Source of the DNA: Streptomyces luteolus
GTDB lineage: Bacteria > Actinomycetota > Actinomycetes > Streptomycetales > Streptomycetaceae
Assembly: GCF_029968015.1 (NCBI RefSeq)
Contig: NZ_JASCIS010000002.1
Location: forward strand, 1 to 64,000
DNA length: 64,000 bases
Reading direction: 5' to 3'
The notes below the pieces were generated by a model. It saw only the letters and a program-made list of their open reading frames with translations. It searched no databases and was not told the origin of the DNA. A program made the translations under genes and the position numbers. This document shows, one piece after another, positions 16,804 to 24,609 of this stretch (the stretch's first letter is position 1; each line of letters begins with the position of its first letter).

Positions 16804-17478
16804 CTACGCGTTGCGCTGGTGGTACGTCGCCCGAGTGTGCTCCGTGTGCGCACGCATCACTTCCGTCGCGCGCCCCTCGTCGCGGGCGCTGATCGCCGCG
16901 ATCAGCTCGCGGTGCTCGATCCACGACTGCTTGCCGCGCTGCCGGGCCACGGGTGTGTAGTACCAGCGGACCCGCCGGTCCACCTGGCCCGCGAGTTCGG
17001 CGAGGACGACGTTTCCGGCGAGCTCCATCACCTTGGCGTGGAAGGCGGCGTTGGTGGCTACGACGGTGTCCACCTCGCCGTCGGCCACGGCCTGTTCGCC
17101 GGTGGCGCAGAGCTCCTCGAGTGCGGTGATCCCGGCCGAGGTGGCGTTGGCCGCGGCGAGCCGGGCGGCCTCGGCCTCCAACAGCGTGCGGACGGTGAGG
17201 AGTTGATCGGCCTCCTCCTCCGTCGGCTCGTGCACGAACGCGCCCTGGGCGGGGCGCAGGTCGACCCAGCCCTCGGTGTTCAGCCGCTGCAGCGCCTCGC
17301 GCACCGGCTGCCTGGAGACGCCCAGGTGCCCGGCCAGCTCGCTCTCGACCAGGTGCTGGCCCGGGCGCAGGGCGCGGGTGGTGATGAGTTCGAGCAGGGC
17401 CTCGTACACCCGCTCGCGCAGCGGGCCCGGCCGCTCCAGTTTCGGCACGGCACCGTGCGGCAGTCCTGCGGACAACAT
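16804..17478 (-). CDS. GntR-family regulator, FadR/FCD subfamily
   Basis: I choose the ATG at 17478-17476 (MLSAGLPHG), which has GAGGGGG at 6-nt spacing, giving 224 residues. A winged helix (about 20-85) has LRERVYEALLELITTRALRPGQ and GVSRQPVREALQRLNTEGWV. The C-terminal FCD domain has metal-binding His residues in NAAFHAKVMELA and IEHRELIAAI. FCD regulators usually sense small organic acids or sugar acids. A half-palindrome ACTGTAGAC lies upstream of this gene and again upstream of the ketopantoate-reductase/formate-dehydrogenase operon, suggesting autoregulation plus control of that operon. Confidence 0.92.
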   Translation of the reverse strand: MLSAGLPHGAVPKLERPGPLRERVYEALLELITTRALRPGQHLVESELAGHLGVSRQPVREALQRLNTEGWVDLRPAQGAFVHEPTEEEADQLLTVRTLLEAEAARLAAANATSAGITALEELCATGEQAVADGEVDTVVATNAAFHAKVMELAGNVVLAELAGQVDRRVRWYYTPVARQRGKQSWIEHRELIAAISARDEGRATEVMRAHTEHTRATYHQRNA

Positions 17479-17534
17479 CGCGGTCCCCCTCGTCGGCACG
17501 CGGCCGCTCCGATGGCAACAGTGGACGTATTGGC

Positions 17535-17550
17535 TATCGTCTACAGTCTA
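17535..17550. promoter_or_regulatory. Putative GntR operator upstream of the GntR gene
   Basis: The plus-strand sequence TATCGTCTACAGTCTA contains TATCGTCTACAGT, the reverse complement of ACTGTAGACGATA. This matches 12 of 13 bases of ACTGTAGACAATA at 19480-19492. It lies about 60 bp before the GntR start, in the gap after the KAS III gene. FCD-type GntR proteins bind short palindromes of this kind. Confidence 0.6.
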
Positions 17551-17610
17551 CCGAGCGCCATGGCCGGCACACAGGGAAGTCGGGCTCGTCACAGCAGGCG
17601 CGGTCCGCCC

Positions 17611-18567
17611 TTACGGGCAGCGCACGACCTGACCCGCGTACGACAGGTTCCCGCCGAAGCCGAAGAGCAGCACCGGTGCACCGGGCGGGACCTCGCGCCG
17701 TTCGACGAGCTTGGACAGGGCGAGCGGGATGCTCGCGGCCGAGGTGTTGCCCGACTCCACGACATCCCGGGCGACGACCGCGTTGACGGCCCCGATGCGC
17801 TGGGCGACGGGTTCGATGATGCGCAGGTTGGCCTGGTGGAGCACGACCCCGGCGAGGTCCTCGGGCGCGAGTCCGGCGCGCTCGCACACCCTCCGGGCGA
17901 TGGGCGGGAGCTGGGTGGTCGCCCACCGGTACACGCTCTGGCCCTCCTGCGCGAAGACCGGCGGCGTGCCCTCGATGCGCACGGCGTGCCCCATCTCCGG
18001 CACGGAGCCCCAGAGCACGGGACCGATGCCCGCCTCCTCCCCGTCCGCCACGGCCTCGACGACCGCGGCGCCCGCGCCGTCCCCGACCAGGACACAGGTC
18101 GTACGGTCGCTCCAGTCCGTGACGGCGGACATGTTGTCGGCGCCGATCACCAGGGCGCGGGTCGCCGAGCCCGCCCGGATCGCGTGGTCCGCGGTGGCCA
18201 GGGCGTGCGGGAACCCGGCGCAGACCACGTTCAGGTCGAGCACGGCGGGCGAGGGCATGCCGAGGCGGGCGGCGACGCGGGCGGCGGTGTTCGGGGAGCG
18301 GTCGACCGCGGTGGAGGTGGCGACGACGACCAGGTCGATCTCCTCGGCGGTGCGGCCCGCCCCGGCCAGGGCCTTGGCGGCGGCCTGGGCGGCGAGCGCG
18401 TCGACGGGCTCGTCGGGTCCCGCGATGTGCCGGGTGCGGATGCCGACCCGGCTGCTGATCCACTCGTCGCTGGTGTCGACGAGCCGCGCGACGTCGTCGT
18501 TGGTGAGCACCTTCGTGGGCTGATGGTGGCCGACCGCGGTGATACGCGTGCCGTTCGTGCCGTACAT
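17611..18567 (-). CDS. 3-oxoacyl-ACP synthase III-like protein (KAS III/FabH family)
   Basis: The 318-residue product starts from an ATG with GGAGG 9 nt upstream. The thiolase-fold triad is complete: Cys in LNVVCAGFPHALA, His in VVLHQANLRI and Asn in ESGNTSAASIPLALS. The glycine-rich C-terminus GFGGNLSYAGQ is normal for the family. KAS III condenses an acyl-CoA starter with malonyl-ACP. There is no fab gene or carrier protein beside it, so it is probably a secondary or specialised FabH rather than the housekeeping enzyme. Confidence 0.92.
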   Translation of the reverse strand: MYGTNGTRITAVGHHQPTKVLTNDDVARLVDTSDEWISSRVGIRTRHIAGPDEPVDALAAQAAAKALAGAGRTAEEIDLVVVATSTAVDRSPNTAARVAARLGMPSPAVLDLNVVCAGFPHALATADHAIRAGSATRALVIGADNMSAVTDWSDRTTCVLVGDGAGAAVVEAVADGEEAGIGPVLWGSVPEMGHAVRIEGTPPVFAQEGQSVYRWATTQLPPIARRVCERAGLAPEDLAGVVLHQANLRIIEPVAQRIGAVNAVVARDVVESGNTSAASIPLALSKLVERREVPPGAPVLLFGFGGNLSYAGQVVRCP

Positions 18568-18711
18568 GGTGCGGGGCCTCCGACGCCGGGTGCTGAGCAG
18601 GAGGCCCCAGTCTCGTCAGCGACTCACGGGTAGCACGGCACGCAAGGTGACAGTTTTTGGCCGGTGTCCTTGGAGCTTTCCCCTACCCGCCCCTTCCCGC
18701 ACGGGTCCGAC

Positions 18712-19362
18712 TCACCGCACCCTGCGCGCCCGCAGCACCACGTCCTCGTGGTGGTGCGCGCCCGCGCCGCCCTCGATCTCGCGCGGCCGCCGCTCATGCA
18801 CCTCGACCTCCCAGTCTTCGGTGAGCAGCGCGGCGACCGTCGCGGGCAGGACATAGTCATCCGGGTCGAAGCCCGCCTCCTGGGCGTGCTCGGCGTCGAC
18901 GACGTGGTGGACGAGCAGCAGGACGCCGCCGACCTTCACGGCTGCGAGCAGCGCGCGCTCCGCCGTCGCGCCGGGTGTGCGGAGCAGGGCCGGGTACTGG
19001 GCGGAGACCAGGTCGAAGGAGCCCGGCGCGAGATCCGCCCCGGTCAGTTCGGCGTGGACCCAGTGGACGGAGACCCCGGCGTCGCGCGCGTGCGCGGCCG
19101 CCCGGTCGAGTGCCACGCCGGAGACCTCGACCGCGGTCACGTCCCAGCCGCCGCGCGCGAGCCAGATGGCGTCGGCGCCCTCGCCGCAGCCCACGTCGAG
19201 GACCCGCCCCGGCGTGAGCCCGGCGGCCTCGGCCACCAGCGCGCCGTTGGGCCGGCCGCTCCACAGCCGCTCCCGGTCGGCGTACTTGTCGTCCCACTCC
19301 GCACGTACAGAAGCGTCGCCGAGGTAGCCGTCGCGACGGGGTGCTGCGATGTCATCAGTCAT
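18712..19362 (-). CDS. Class I SAM-dependent methyltransferase
   Basis: The start is taken at the ATG 19362-19360 (MTDDIAAPRRDGYL), giving 216 residues; a GTG two codons upstream is possible. SAM-binding motif I is VLDVGCGEGADAIWLA, followed by an acidic residue at the end of strand 2 (VTAVEVSG) and the motif LVSAQYPALL. The family also contains TehB-like and thiopurine-type methyltransferases. A perfect palindrome, TTGCCGATACGGCAA, lies 43 bp upstream and may be its operator. The substrate is unknown. Confidence 0.85.
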   Translation of the reverse strand: MTDDIAAPRRDGYLGDASVRAEWDDKYADRERLWSGRPNGALVAEAAGLTPGRVLDVGCGEGADAIWLARGGWDVTAVEVSGVALDRAAAHARDAGVSVHWVHAELTGADLAPGSFDLVSAQYPALLRTPGATAERALLAAVKVGGVLLLVHHVVDAEHAQEAGFDPDDYVLPATVAALLTEDWEVEVHERRPREIEGGAGAHHHEDVVLRARRVR

Positions 19363-19404
19363 GCGCACACCGTGCCTCGGCCGCCCCCGCGACGCCCACA
19401 AAAC

Positions 19405-19419
19405 TTGCCGATACGGCAA
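19405..19419. promoter_or_regulatory. Perfect palindrome TTGCCG-ATA-CGGCAA in the methyltransferase promoter
   Basis: A 15-bp inverted repeat with a 3-nt centre lies 43 bp upstream of the methyltransferase start. A second short palindrome, GCAAC-G-GTTGC, follows at 19431-19441. Such symmetric sites usually bind dimeric helix-turn-helix repressors. The regulator is not identifiable here; the GntR protein is unlikely because its presumed motif differs. Confidence 0.55.
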
Positions 19420-19478
19420 ACCTGGCCCCAGCAACGGTTGCCAATGTGCCGTGCGACCCCTTGTCGCCCCAACTTCCA

Positions 19479-19492
19479 TACTGTAGACAATA
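19479..19492. promoter_or_regulatory. Putative GntR operator upstream of the panE-like/formate dehydrogenase operon
   Basis: TACTGT-AG-ACAATA is a near-perfect dyad (5 of 6 half-site positions) 140 bp before the first operon gene. It shares ACTGTAGAC and the following RATA with the site at 17535-17550 before the GntR gene. This suggests that the GntR protein, encoded 2 kb away, controls this operon. Confidence 0.6.
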
Positions 19493-19516
19493 TTTCGTCG
19501 ACACAGGTACGGGTGC

Positions 19517-19569
19517 GACACCGTGCCGCACCGTGCGGCACCGCGCGACACCGCGCGACACCATGCGAC
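19517..19569. repeat. 10-bp tandem repeat, five copies
   Basis: Five 10-bp units (GACACCGTGC, CGCACCGTGC, GGCACCGCGC, GACACCGCGC, GACACCATGC) are followed by a partial unit. They lie between the putative GntR operator and the first gene of the formate dehydrogenase operon. The period equals about one helical turn, so the CACC cores sit on one face of the DNA. Confidence 0.9.
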
Positions 19570-19573
19570 TCCC

Positions 19574-19595
19574 TGAAGCACCTGCCGGTGCTTCA
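19574..19595 (+). promoter_or_regulatory. Perfect 9-bp hairpin in the leader of the panE-like/fdh operon
   Basis: TGAAGCACC (19574-19582) and GGTGCTTCA (19587-19595) are exact inverse complements around the loop TGCC. The hairpin ends 25 bp before the GGAG ribosome site of the first gene. No run of T follows, so it is not a classical terminator. It could be a regulatory leader structure. Confidence 0.6.
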
Positions 19596-19631
19596 CCTCC
19601 CTCGGTCCCCTCAACCGACAGGAGCCACACC

Positions 19632-20627
19632 GTGAAAGTCGCAGTCCTCGGCGCCGGAGCGATCGGCGCCTACGTCGGAGCCGCGCTGCACCGCGCGGGC
19701 GCCGACGTCCATCTCATCGCCCGTGGACCGCACCTGGCGGCCATGAGGCGGCACGGAGTGCGCGTGCTCAGCCCTCGCGGCGACTTCACCGCGCGGCCGC
19801 ACGCCACCGACGACCCGGCCGGGATCGGCCCGGTCGACCATGTCTTCCTGGGCCTGAAGGCGACCTCGTACGCGGCGTGCGGGCCGCTCGTGGCGCCGCT
19901 GCTCCAGGAGCACACCAGCGTGATCGCGGCCCAGAACGGCATCCCCTGGTGGTACTTCCACCGGCACGGCGGGCCGTACGACGGACACCGGATCCAGAGC
20001 GTCGACCCCGGCGGCTCGGTCAGCGCGGTGCTCGCCCCGCGGCGGGCCGTCGGCTGCGTCGTGTACGCGGCCACGGAGCTCGAAGGGCCGGGCGTGGTGC
20101 GGCACTTGGAGGGCACCCGGTTCTCCGTCGGCGAGCCCGACCGGTCCGTGTCGAAGCGCTGCCTGGAGTTCAGCGAGGCCATGCGGGCGGGCGGACTGAA
20201 GTGCCCCGTCGAACCAGAGCTGCGCGACGACATCTGGATCAAGCTGCTCGGCAACATCTCGTTCAACCCGATCAGCGCCCTGACCCGTGCGACGATGCGC
20301 CAGATGTGCGTGCACGGCACGACGCGCGAGGTCATCGAGCAGATGATGCGGGAGACCCTGGCCGTCGCGCACGCACTCGGCTGCCGACCGGAGGTCTCCG
20401 TGGAGCGGCGCATCGCGGGCGCCGAACGCGTCGGCGACCACCGCACCTCCACCCTCCAGGACCTGGAGCGCGGCAAGCCCCTCGAACTCGACGTGCTGCT
20501 CGCCGCAGTGCTGGAACTCGCCACGGTCACCGGCGTTCCGGTGCCCACGCTCCGTACCGTGCACGCCCTCTCGGATCTCCTTGCCACGCGCACCCAGCCG
20601 ACAAGTCCGGAAAGCGAGGCGGCATGA
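19632..20627 (+). CDS. 2-dehydropantoate 2-reductase (PanE/ApbA) family protein
   Basis: The GTG at 19632 follows GGAG with 7-nt spacing, giving 331 residues; an in-frame ATG at 19563 has no ribosome site. The NADP-binding motif is KVAVLGAGAIGAYVGAAL. Segments ELRDDIWIKLLGNISFNPISAL and the later Glu-rich helix match the ketopantoate reductase fold, including the catalytic Lys position. Family members reduce ketopantoate or related 2-oxo acids. Its stop forms an ATGA overlap with the formate dehydrogenase catalytic gene, so it is the lead gene of that operon. The link between the two activities is unexplained, and it may not act on ketopantoate. Confidence 0.88.
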   Translation: MKVAVLGAGAIGAYVGAALHRAGADVHLIARGPHLAAMRRHGVRVLSPRGDFTARPHATDDPAGIGPVDHVFLGLKATSYAACGPLVAPLLQEHTSVIAAQNGIPWWYFHRHGGPYDGHRIQSVDPGGSVSAVLAPRRAVGCVVYAATELEGPGVVRHLEGTRFSVGEPDRSVSKRCLEFSEAMRAGGLKCPVEPELRDDIWIKLLGNISFNPISALTRATMRQMCVHGTTREVIEQMMRETLAVAHALGCRPEVSVERRIAGAERVGDHRTSTLQDLERGKPLELDVLLAAVLELATVTGVPVPTLRTVHALSDLLATRTQPTSPESEAA

Positions 20628-22573
20628 GGAAACGCGACCGCGCCCCGAAGACCTACAACCGGCTCACCCACCCCCTGGTCCGCGACGGCAAGGGCGGGCC
20701 GCTGCGCCGAGCCACCTGGGACGAGGCGCTCGCCAAGGCCGCCGAAGGCTTCCGGAACGCGCGCGTGGCGCACGGCCCCGACGCGTTCGCGATGCTGTCC
20801 TGCGCCCGCGCGACCAATGAAATGAACTATGTGGCGCAGAAGTTCACCCGCGTCGTCATGGGCACCAACAACGTGGACTCCTGCAACCGCACCTGCCACG
20901 CCCCGAGCGTCGCCGGGCTCTCCGCCGTCTTCGGCTCGGGCGGCGGCACGTCCTCGTACGAGGAGGTCGAGCACACCGACCTGATCGTGATGTGGGGCTC
21001 CAACGCCCGCTTCGCGCACCCGATCTTCTTCCAGCACGTCCTGAAGGGGATACGCAACGGGGCGCGGATGTACGCGGTCGACCCGCGCCGCACCTCCACC
21101 GCCGAGTGGGCCGAGTCCTGGCTCGGGCCGAACGTCGGCACCGACATCCCCCTCGCGCACGCCGTCGCCCGCGAGATCATCCACGCCGGGCTGCACAACG
21201 AGGCGTTCATCGAGCGAGCGACCAGCGGCTTCGAGGAGTTCCGCGCCCTGGTCGAACCCTGGACGCTCTCCCTCGCCGAGAAGGTCACCGGCGTACCGGC
21301 CGCCGCGATCCGCGACCTCGCGCACGCCTACGCCAGAGCCGAACGCGCCCAGCTCTGCTGGACGTTGGGCATCACCGAGCACCACAACGGCACCGACAAC
21401 GTCCGCGCCCTGATCAACCTGGCGCTGCTCACCGGGCACGTCGGACGGTACGGCGCCGGGGTGCAGCCGCTGCGCGGGCAGAACAACGTCCAGGGCGGCG
21501 GCGACATGGGCGCCATCCCCAACCGGCTCCCCGGCTTCCAGGACATCCTCGACGACGGCCACCGCGCCAAGTTCGAGGCCGCCTGGGACACGGTGATCCC
21601 ACCGCGGTACGGGATGACGCTCACGGACATGTTCGAGGCGATGGGGCCGACGGCAGGGCACAGATCGCTGCGCGCGGTGTACTGCATCGGCGAGAACCCG
21701 GCCCAGTCGGAGGCCGACAGCGAGCAGGCCCTGCGCCGCCTGGCCGCGCTCGACCACCTGGTCGTGCAGGACATCTTCCTGACGAAGACCGCCGAGCTGG
21801 CGGACGTCGTCCTGCCCGCCACGGCCTCCTGGGCGGAGACCGACGGCACCACCACCAACAGTGAACGCCGCGTCCAGCGCGTACGGGCCGCGCTCACCCC
21901 GCCCGGCGAGGCCCGCGAGGACATCGACATCATCTGCGAGATCGCCGAACGCCTGGGCCACGCCTGGAAGTTCGCGGACGCGGAGTCGGTCTGGAACGAG
22001 CTGCGCGCCCTGTCCCCCGACCACTTCGGCATGACGTACGACAGGCTGGAGGAGCACCAAGGCCTCCAGTGGCCCTGCCCGGATCTGGAGGCGCTGCCGT
22101 CCAGTTTCCTGCACGGGCGCCTGTGGGACCCGGACCCCGAACTCCGTGGCCGCCGCGCCCCGTTCGGCCTCGTCGAGCACGACCCGCCGGTGGACCTCAC
22201 CGACGAGTCGTACCCCCTGCGCCTGACCACCGGCCGGCGCCTCGACTCGTACAACACCGGTGTGCAGAGCGGCGGTTTCGCCTCTCCGCTGCGGCGCGGC
22301 GAGTACGTCGAGCTGTGCCCGGAGGACGCGGAGCGGTACGGCGTGGTGGTGGGCGAGGAGGTACGGGTGGCCTCGCGGCGCGGCACGGTGATCGCGCCGG
22401 TCTGGGTCGACCCGGGCCTGCGCCCCGGCCTCGCCTTCATGACCATGCACTTTCCCGACGAGGTGGACACCAACCTGCTCACGATCGAGGCGAACTGTCC
22501 GATCGCGGGCACGGCGGAGTTCAAGGCGTCGGCGATCCGGATCGAGAAGCTCGACGTGGCCGTGAGGAGCTGA
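20624..22573 (+). CDS. Formate dehydrogenase alpha subunit, molybdopterin part only (lacks N-terminal Fe-S domains)
   Basis: The ATG lies in an ATGA overlap with the preceding gene; the product is 649 residues. It begins directly at the sequence that normally follows the first Fe-S domain (TYNRLTHPLVRDGKGG). The active-site segment is NVDSCNRTCHAPSVAGL, where Cys91 occupies the position of selenocysteine in some formate dehydrogenases. Other conserved parts are GVQPLRGQNNVQGGGDMG and the C-terminal MoCo-binding domain (PLRLTTGRRLDSYNTG). The missing [4Fe-4S] domain is found at the end of the protein encoded at 24606-25466. The assembled enzyme would oxidise formate to CO2 and pass electrons to NAD+. 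Confidence 0.93.
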   Translation: MRKRDRAPKTYNRLTHPLVRDGKGGPLRRATWDEALAKAAEGFRNARVAHGPDAFAMLSCARATNEMNYVAQKFTRVVMGTNNVDSCNRTCHAPSVAGLSAVFGSGGGTSSYEEVEHTDLIVMWGSNARFAHPIFFQHVLKGIRNGARMYAVDPRRTSTAEWAESWLGPNVGTDIPLAHAVAREIIHAGLHNEAFIERATSGFEEFRALVEPWTLSLAEKVTGVPAAAIRDLAHAYARAERAQLCWTLGITEHHNGTDNVRALINLALLTGHVGRYGAGVQPLRGQNNVQGGGDMGAIPNRLPGFQDILDDGHRAKFEAAWDTVIPPRYGMTLTDMFEAMGPTAGHRSLRAVYCIGENPAQSEADSEQALRRLAALDHLVVQDIFLTKTAELADVVLPATASWAETDGTTTNSERRVQRVRAALTPPGEAREDIDIICEIAERLGHAWKFADAESVWNELRALSPDHFGMTYDRLEEHQGLQWPCPDLEALPSSFLHGRLWDPDPELRGRRAPFGLVEHDPPVDLTDESYPLRLTTGRRLDSYNTGVQSGGFASPLRRGEYVELCPEDAERYGVVVGEEVRVASRRGTVIAPVWVDPGLRPGLAFMTMHFPDEVDTNLLTIEANCPIAGTAEFKASAIRIEKLDVAVRS

Positions 22574-22582
22574 GGAGCCGAC

Positions 22583-24577
22583 ATGGATCTGCACTTCGGT
22601 GACAGCAAGCCGACCGACGAGGAGCGTGCCGCCGTCGACGCCCTCCTCGGCCCGCCCGAGTCCCCCTGGGAGGGCGCGTCGGACCGCCCCGACGCGGACC
22701 TGCGCTGGGCCCGCGGCGGCCGCACGGCCCGGGACCGGCGCGACCTGCTGCTGCCGGGGCTGCACGCCGTGAACGACCGGATCGGCTGGATCAGCGAGGG
22801 CGCGCTCGCCTACCTGTGCAGGCGGCTGACGGTGCCGCCGGCGGAGGCGTACGGGGTGGCGACGTTCTACTCGATGTTCGCGGTGCGGCCGCGCCCGGCG
22901 ACGCGGGTGCAGGTGTGCACGGATCTGGCGTGCGCGGCACGGGGTTCGGCCGAGCTCTGCTCGGAACTGGAGTCCCGCCTCGGGCCGTCCGGCACGGTAT
23001 GGGAGAAGAGCCCGTGCCTGGGCCTGTGCGAACGGGCTCCGGCGGCGCTGGTGACGCGGGCGGGTCCGCCTGCGGCGCGCTCTCTCCCCGCCCCGCCCCT
23101 TCCCGAAAGTCCTGCCGGACGGGCCTCCTCAATCGCCGGAGGGGCTCAAATTGAGCCCCTCCGGCGATTGAGGAGCGGGGGTCCGGGGGCTGGCCCCCGA
23201 AGCGCCGCAGGCTTTCGGGAAGGGGCGGGGCGGGGAGAACAACACGCGACCGCCGTCCTCGCGCCCGCGACGGTGGACACGGTCATCCGGGGAACCGAAT
23301 CCCCGGAAACGGCCACCCCCGAAGCCCCGGCGGCAGCCGCCGTTCCCCAGGCAGGCCAGGAAGGCCTGACCCTGCTCAAAAGGATCGGCAAGATCGACCC
23401 GTACAGCCTCGACGACTACCGATCCACCGGCGGCTACGAAGCCCTCCGCAGAGCCTTCCGGCTCGGCCCCGCCGAAGTGATCCGCGAGGTCACGGACGCC
23501 GGCCTCCTCGGCCGAGGAGGAGCCGCCTTCCCCACGGGAAGAAAGTGGCAGGCCACCGCCTCCCAGCCCGACCACCCCCACTACCTCGTCTGCAACGCCG
23601 ACGAATCGGAACCCGGCACCTTCAAGGACCGCGTCCTGATGGAGGGCGACCCGTACGCGCTGATCGAGGCGATGACGATCGCCGGGTACGCGACCGGCGC
23701 CCACCTCGGCTACCTCTACCTGCGCGGCGAGTACCCGCGCGCCCTCGAACGCCTCACCCACGCCCTCGCGCAGGCCCGCGCCCGCGGCCTCCTCGGCGAC
23801 GACGTGCTCGGGCAGGGGTACGCCTTCGACATCGAGCTCCGGCGCGGCGCGGGCGCGTACATCTGCGGGGAGGAGACCGCGCTGTTCAACTCCATCGAGG
23901 GGTACCGGGGCGAGCCCCGCTCCAAGCCGCCGTTCCCCGTCGAGAAGGGCCTGTTCGGCAAGCCCACGGCCGCCAACAACGTCGAGACGCTCGTGAACGT
24001 CCTGCCGATCCTGACCATGGGCGCCCAGGCGTACGCGGCGATCGGCACACCCACCTCCACCGGGCCGAAGCTCTTCTGCGTCTCCGGGAACGTGGACCGC
24101 CCCGGCGTCTACGAGCTGCCGTTCGGCGCGACGCTCGGCGATCTGCTCGAACTCGCCGGGAAACCGGACCAGTTGCGGGCCGTGCTGCTCGGCGGTGCCG
24201 CGGGCGGGTTCGTGCGCGGGGACGAGCTGGACATCCCGCTGACCTTCGAGGGCACCCGCGAGGCCGGCACCACCCTCGGCTCGGGTGTGGTGCTCGCCCT
24301 CGACGACACCGTCCCGCTCCCCCGCATGCTCCTCCGCATCGCCGAGTTCTTCCGCGACGAGTCCTGCGGCCAGTGCGTACCCTGCCGGGTCGGCACCGTA
24401 CGGCAGGAGGAGGCGCTGCACCGGATCGCCGAGCGCACCGGGGCCGCCGCAGCCGACGACATCGCGCTCCTGCGGGACGTGGGGCGGGCCATGAAGGACG
24501 CCTCGATCTGCGGTCTGGGCCAGACCGCGTGGAACGCCGTCGAGTCCGCCATCGACCGCCTCGGAACGTACGCATGA
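22583..24577 (+). CDS. NAD-linked formate dehydrogenase beta subunit, NuoE-NuoF fusion
   Basis: The 664-residue product joins two electron-transfer modules. The NuoE-like part (about 1-165) carries a [2Fe-2S] set in CTDLACAARG and CLGLCERAPA. The NuoF-like part (about 250-664) has the FMN loop GRGGAAFPTGRKW, the NADH loop GAGAYICGEETAL and a [4Fe-4S] site in ESCGQCVPCRVG with a later Cys in ASICGLGQT. The linker (residues about 168-218) is encoded by a 150-bp nested palindromic repeat of the kind otherwise found between genes here. The start lies 9 bases after the alpha-subunit stop. It transfers electrons from the Fe-S chain to NAD+. Confidence 0.92.
   Translation: MDLHFGDSKPTDEERAAVDALLGPPESPWEGASDRPDADLRWARGGRTARDRRDLLLPGLHAVNDRIGWISEGALAYLCRRLTVPPAEAYGVATFYSMFAVRPRPATRVQVCTDLACAARGSAELCSELESRLGPSGTVWEKSPCLGLCERAPAALVTRAGPPAARSLPAPPLPESPAGRASSIAGGAQIEPLRRLRSGGPGAGPRSAAGFREGAGRGEQHATAVLAPATVDTVIRGTESPETATPEAPAAAAVPQAGQEGLTLLKRIGKIDPYSLDDYRSTGGYEALRRAFRLGPAEVIREVTDAGLLGRGGAAFPTGRKWQATASQPDHPHYLVCNADESEPGTFKDRVLMEGDPYALIEAMTIAGYATGAHLGYLYLRGEYPRALERLTHALAQARARGLLGDDVLGQGYAFDIELRRGAGAYICGEETALFNSIEGYRGEPRSKPPFPVEKGLFGKPTAANNVETLVNVLPILTMGAQAYAAIGTPTSTGPKLFCVSGNVDRPGVYELPFGATLGDLLELAGKPDQLRAVLLGGAAGGFVRGDELDIPLTFEGTREAGTTLGSGVVLALDDTVPLPRMLLRIAEFFRDESCGQCVPCRVGTVRQEEALHRIAERTGAAAADDIALLRDVGRAMKDASICGLGQTAWNAVESAIDRLGTYA
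23086..23235. repeat. Palindromic interspersed repeat copy 1, in frame inside the NuoE-NuoF gene
   Basis: The element is exactly 150 bp, or 50 codons. Its outer arms at 23086-23109 and 23212-23235 are perfect 24-bp inverse complements (CCCCGCCCC...CCCGAAAG). Inside, 23125-23149 and 23151-23175 form a second perfect 25-bp inverted repeat around one central base, with GGCGATTGAGGAG in the right arm. Related copies lie at 26540, 32234, 37824, 41441, 50089 and 59728. Confidence 0.95.
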
Positions 24578-24609
24578 CCGCCATCGACCGTCTGGGAGCG
24601 TACGCATGA
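24574..24609 (+). CDS. 11-codon leader ORF created by a 32-bp tandem duplication
   Basis: A 32-bp sequence starting ATCGACCG is tandemly duplicated (24551-24582 and 24583-24614, four mismatches). It contains the end of the NuoF gene and the start of the next gene. The duplication leaves an intervening ORF, MTAIDRLGAYA, whose ATG overlaps the NuoF stop and whose stop overlaps the next ATG, both as ATGA. It may simply be a relic that keeps ribosomes coupled; a function for the peptide is doubtful. Confidence 0.4.
   Translation: MTAIDRLGAYA

Noticed and set aside
22583..24577. A frameshift or assembly error in the repeat-rich linker of the NuoE-NuoF gene
   Set aside because: The 150-bp repeat is exactly 50 codons, both flanking domains stay in frame, and fusion of these two modules is plausible for NAD-linked formate dehydrogenases.
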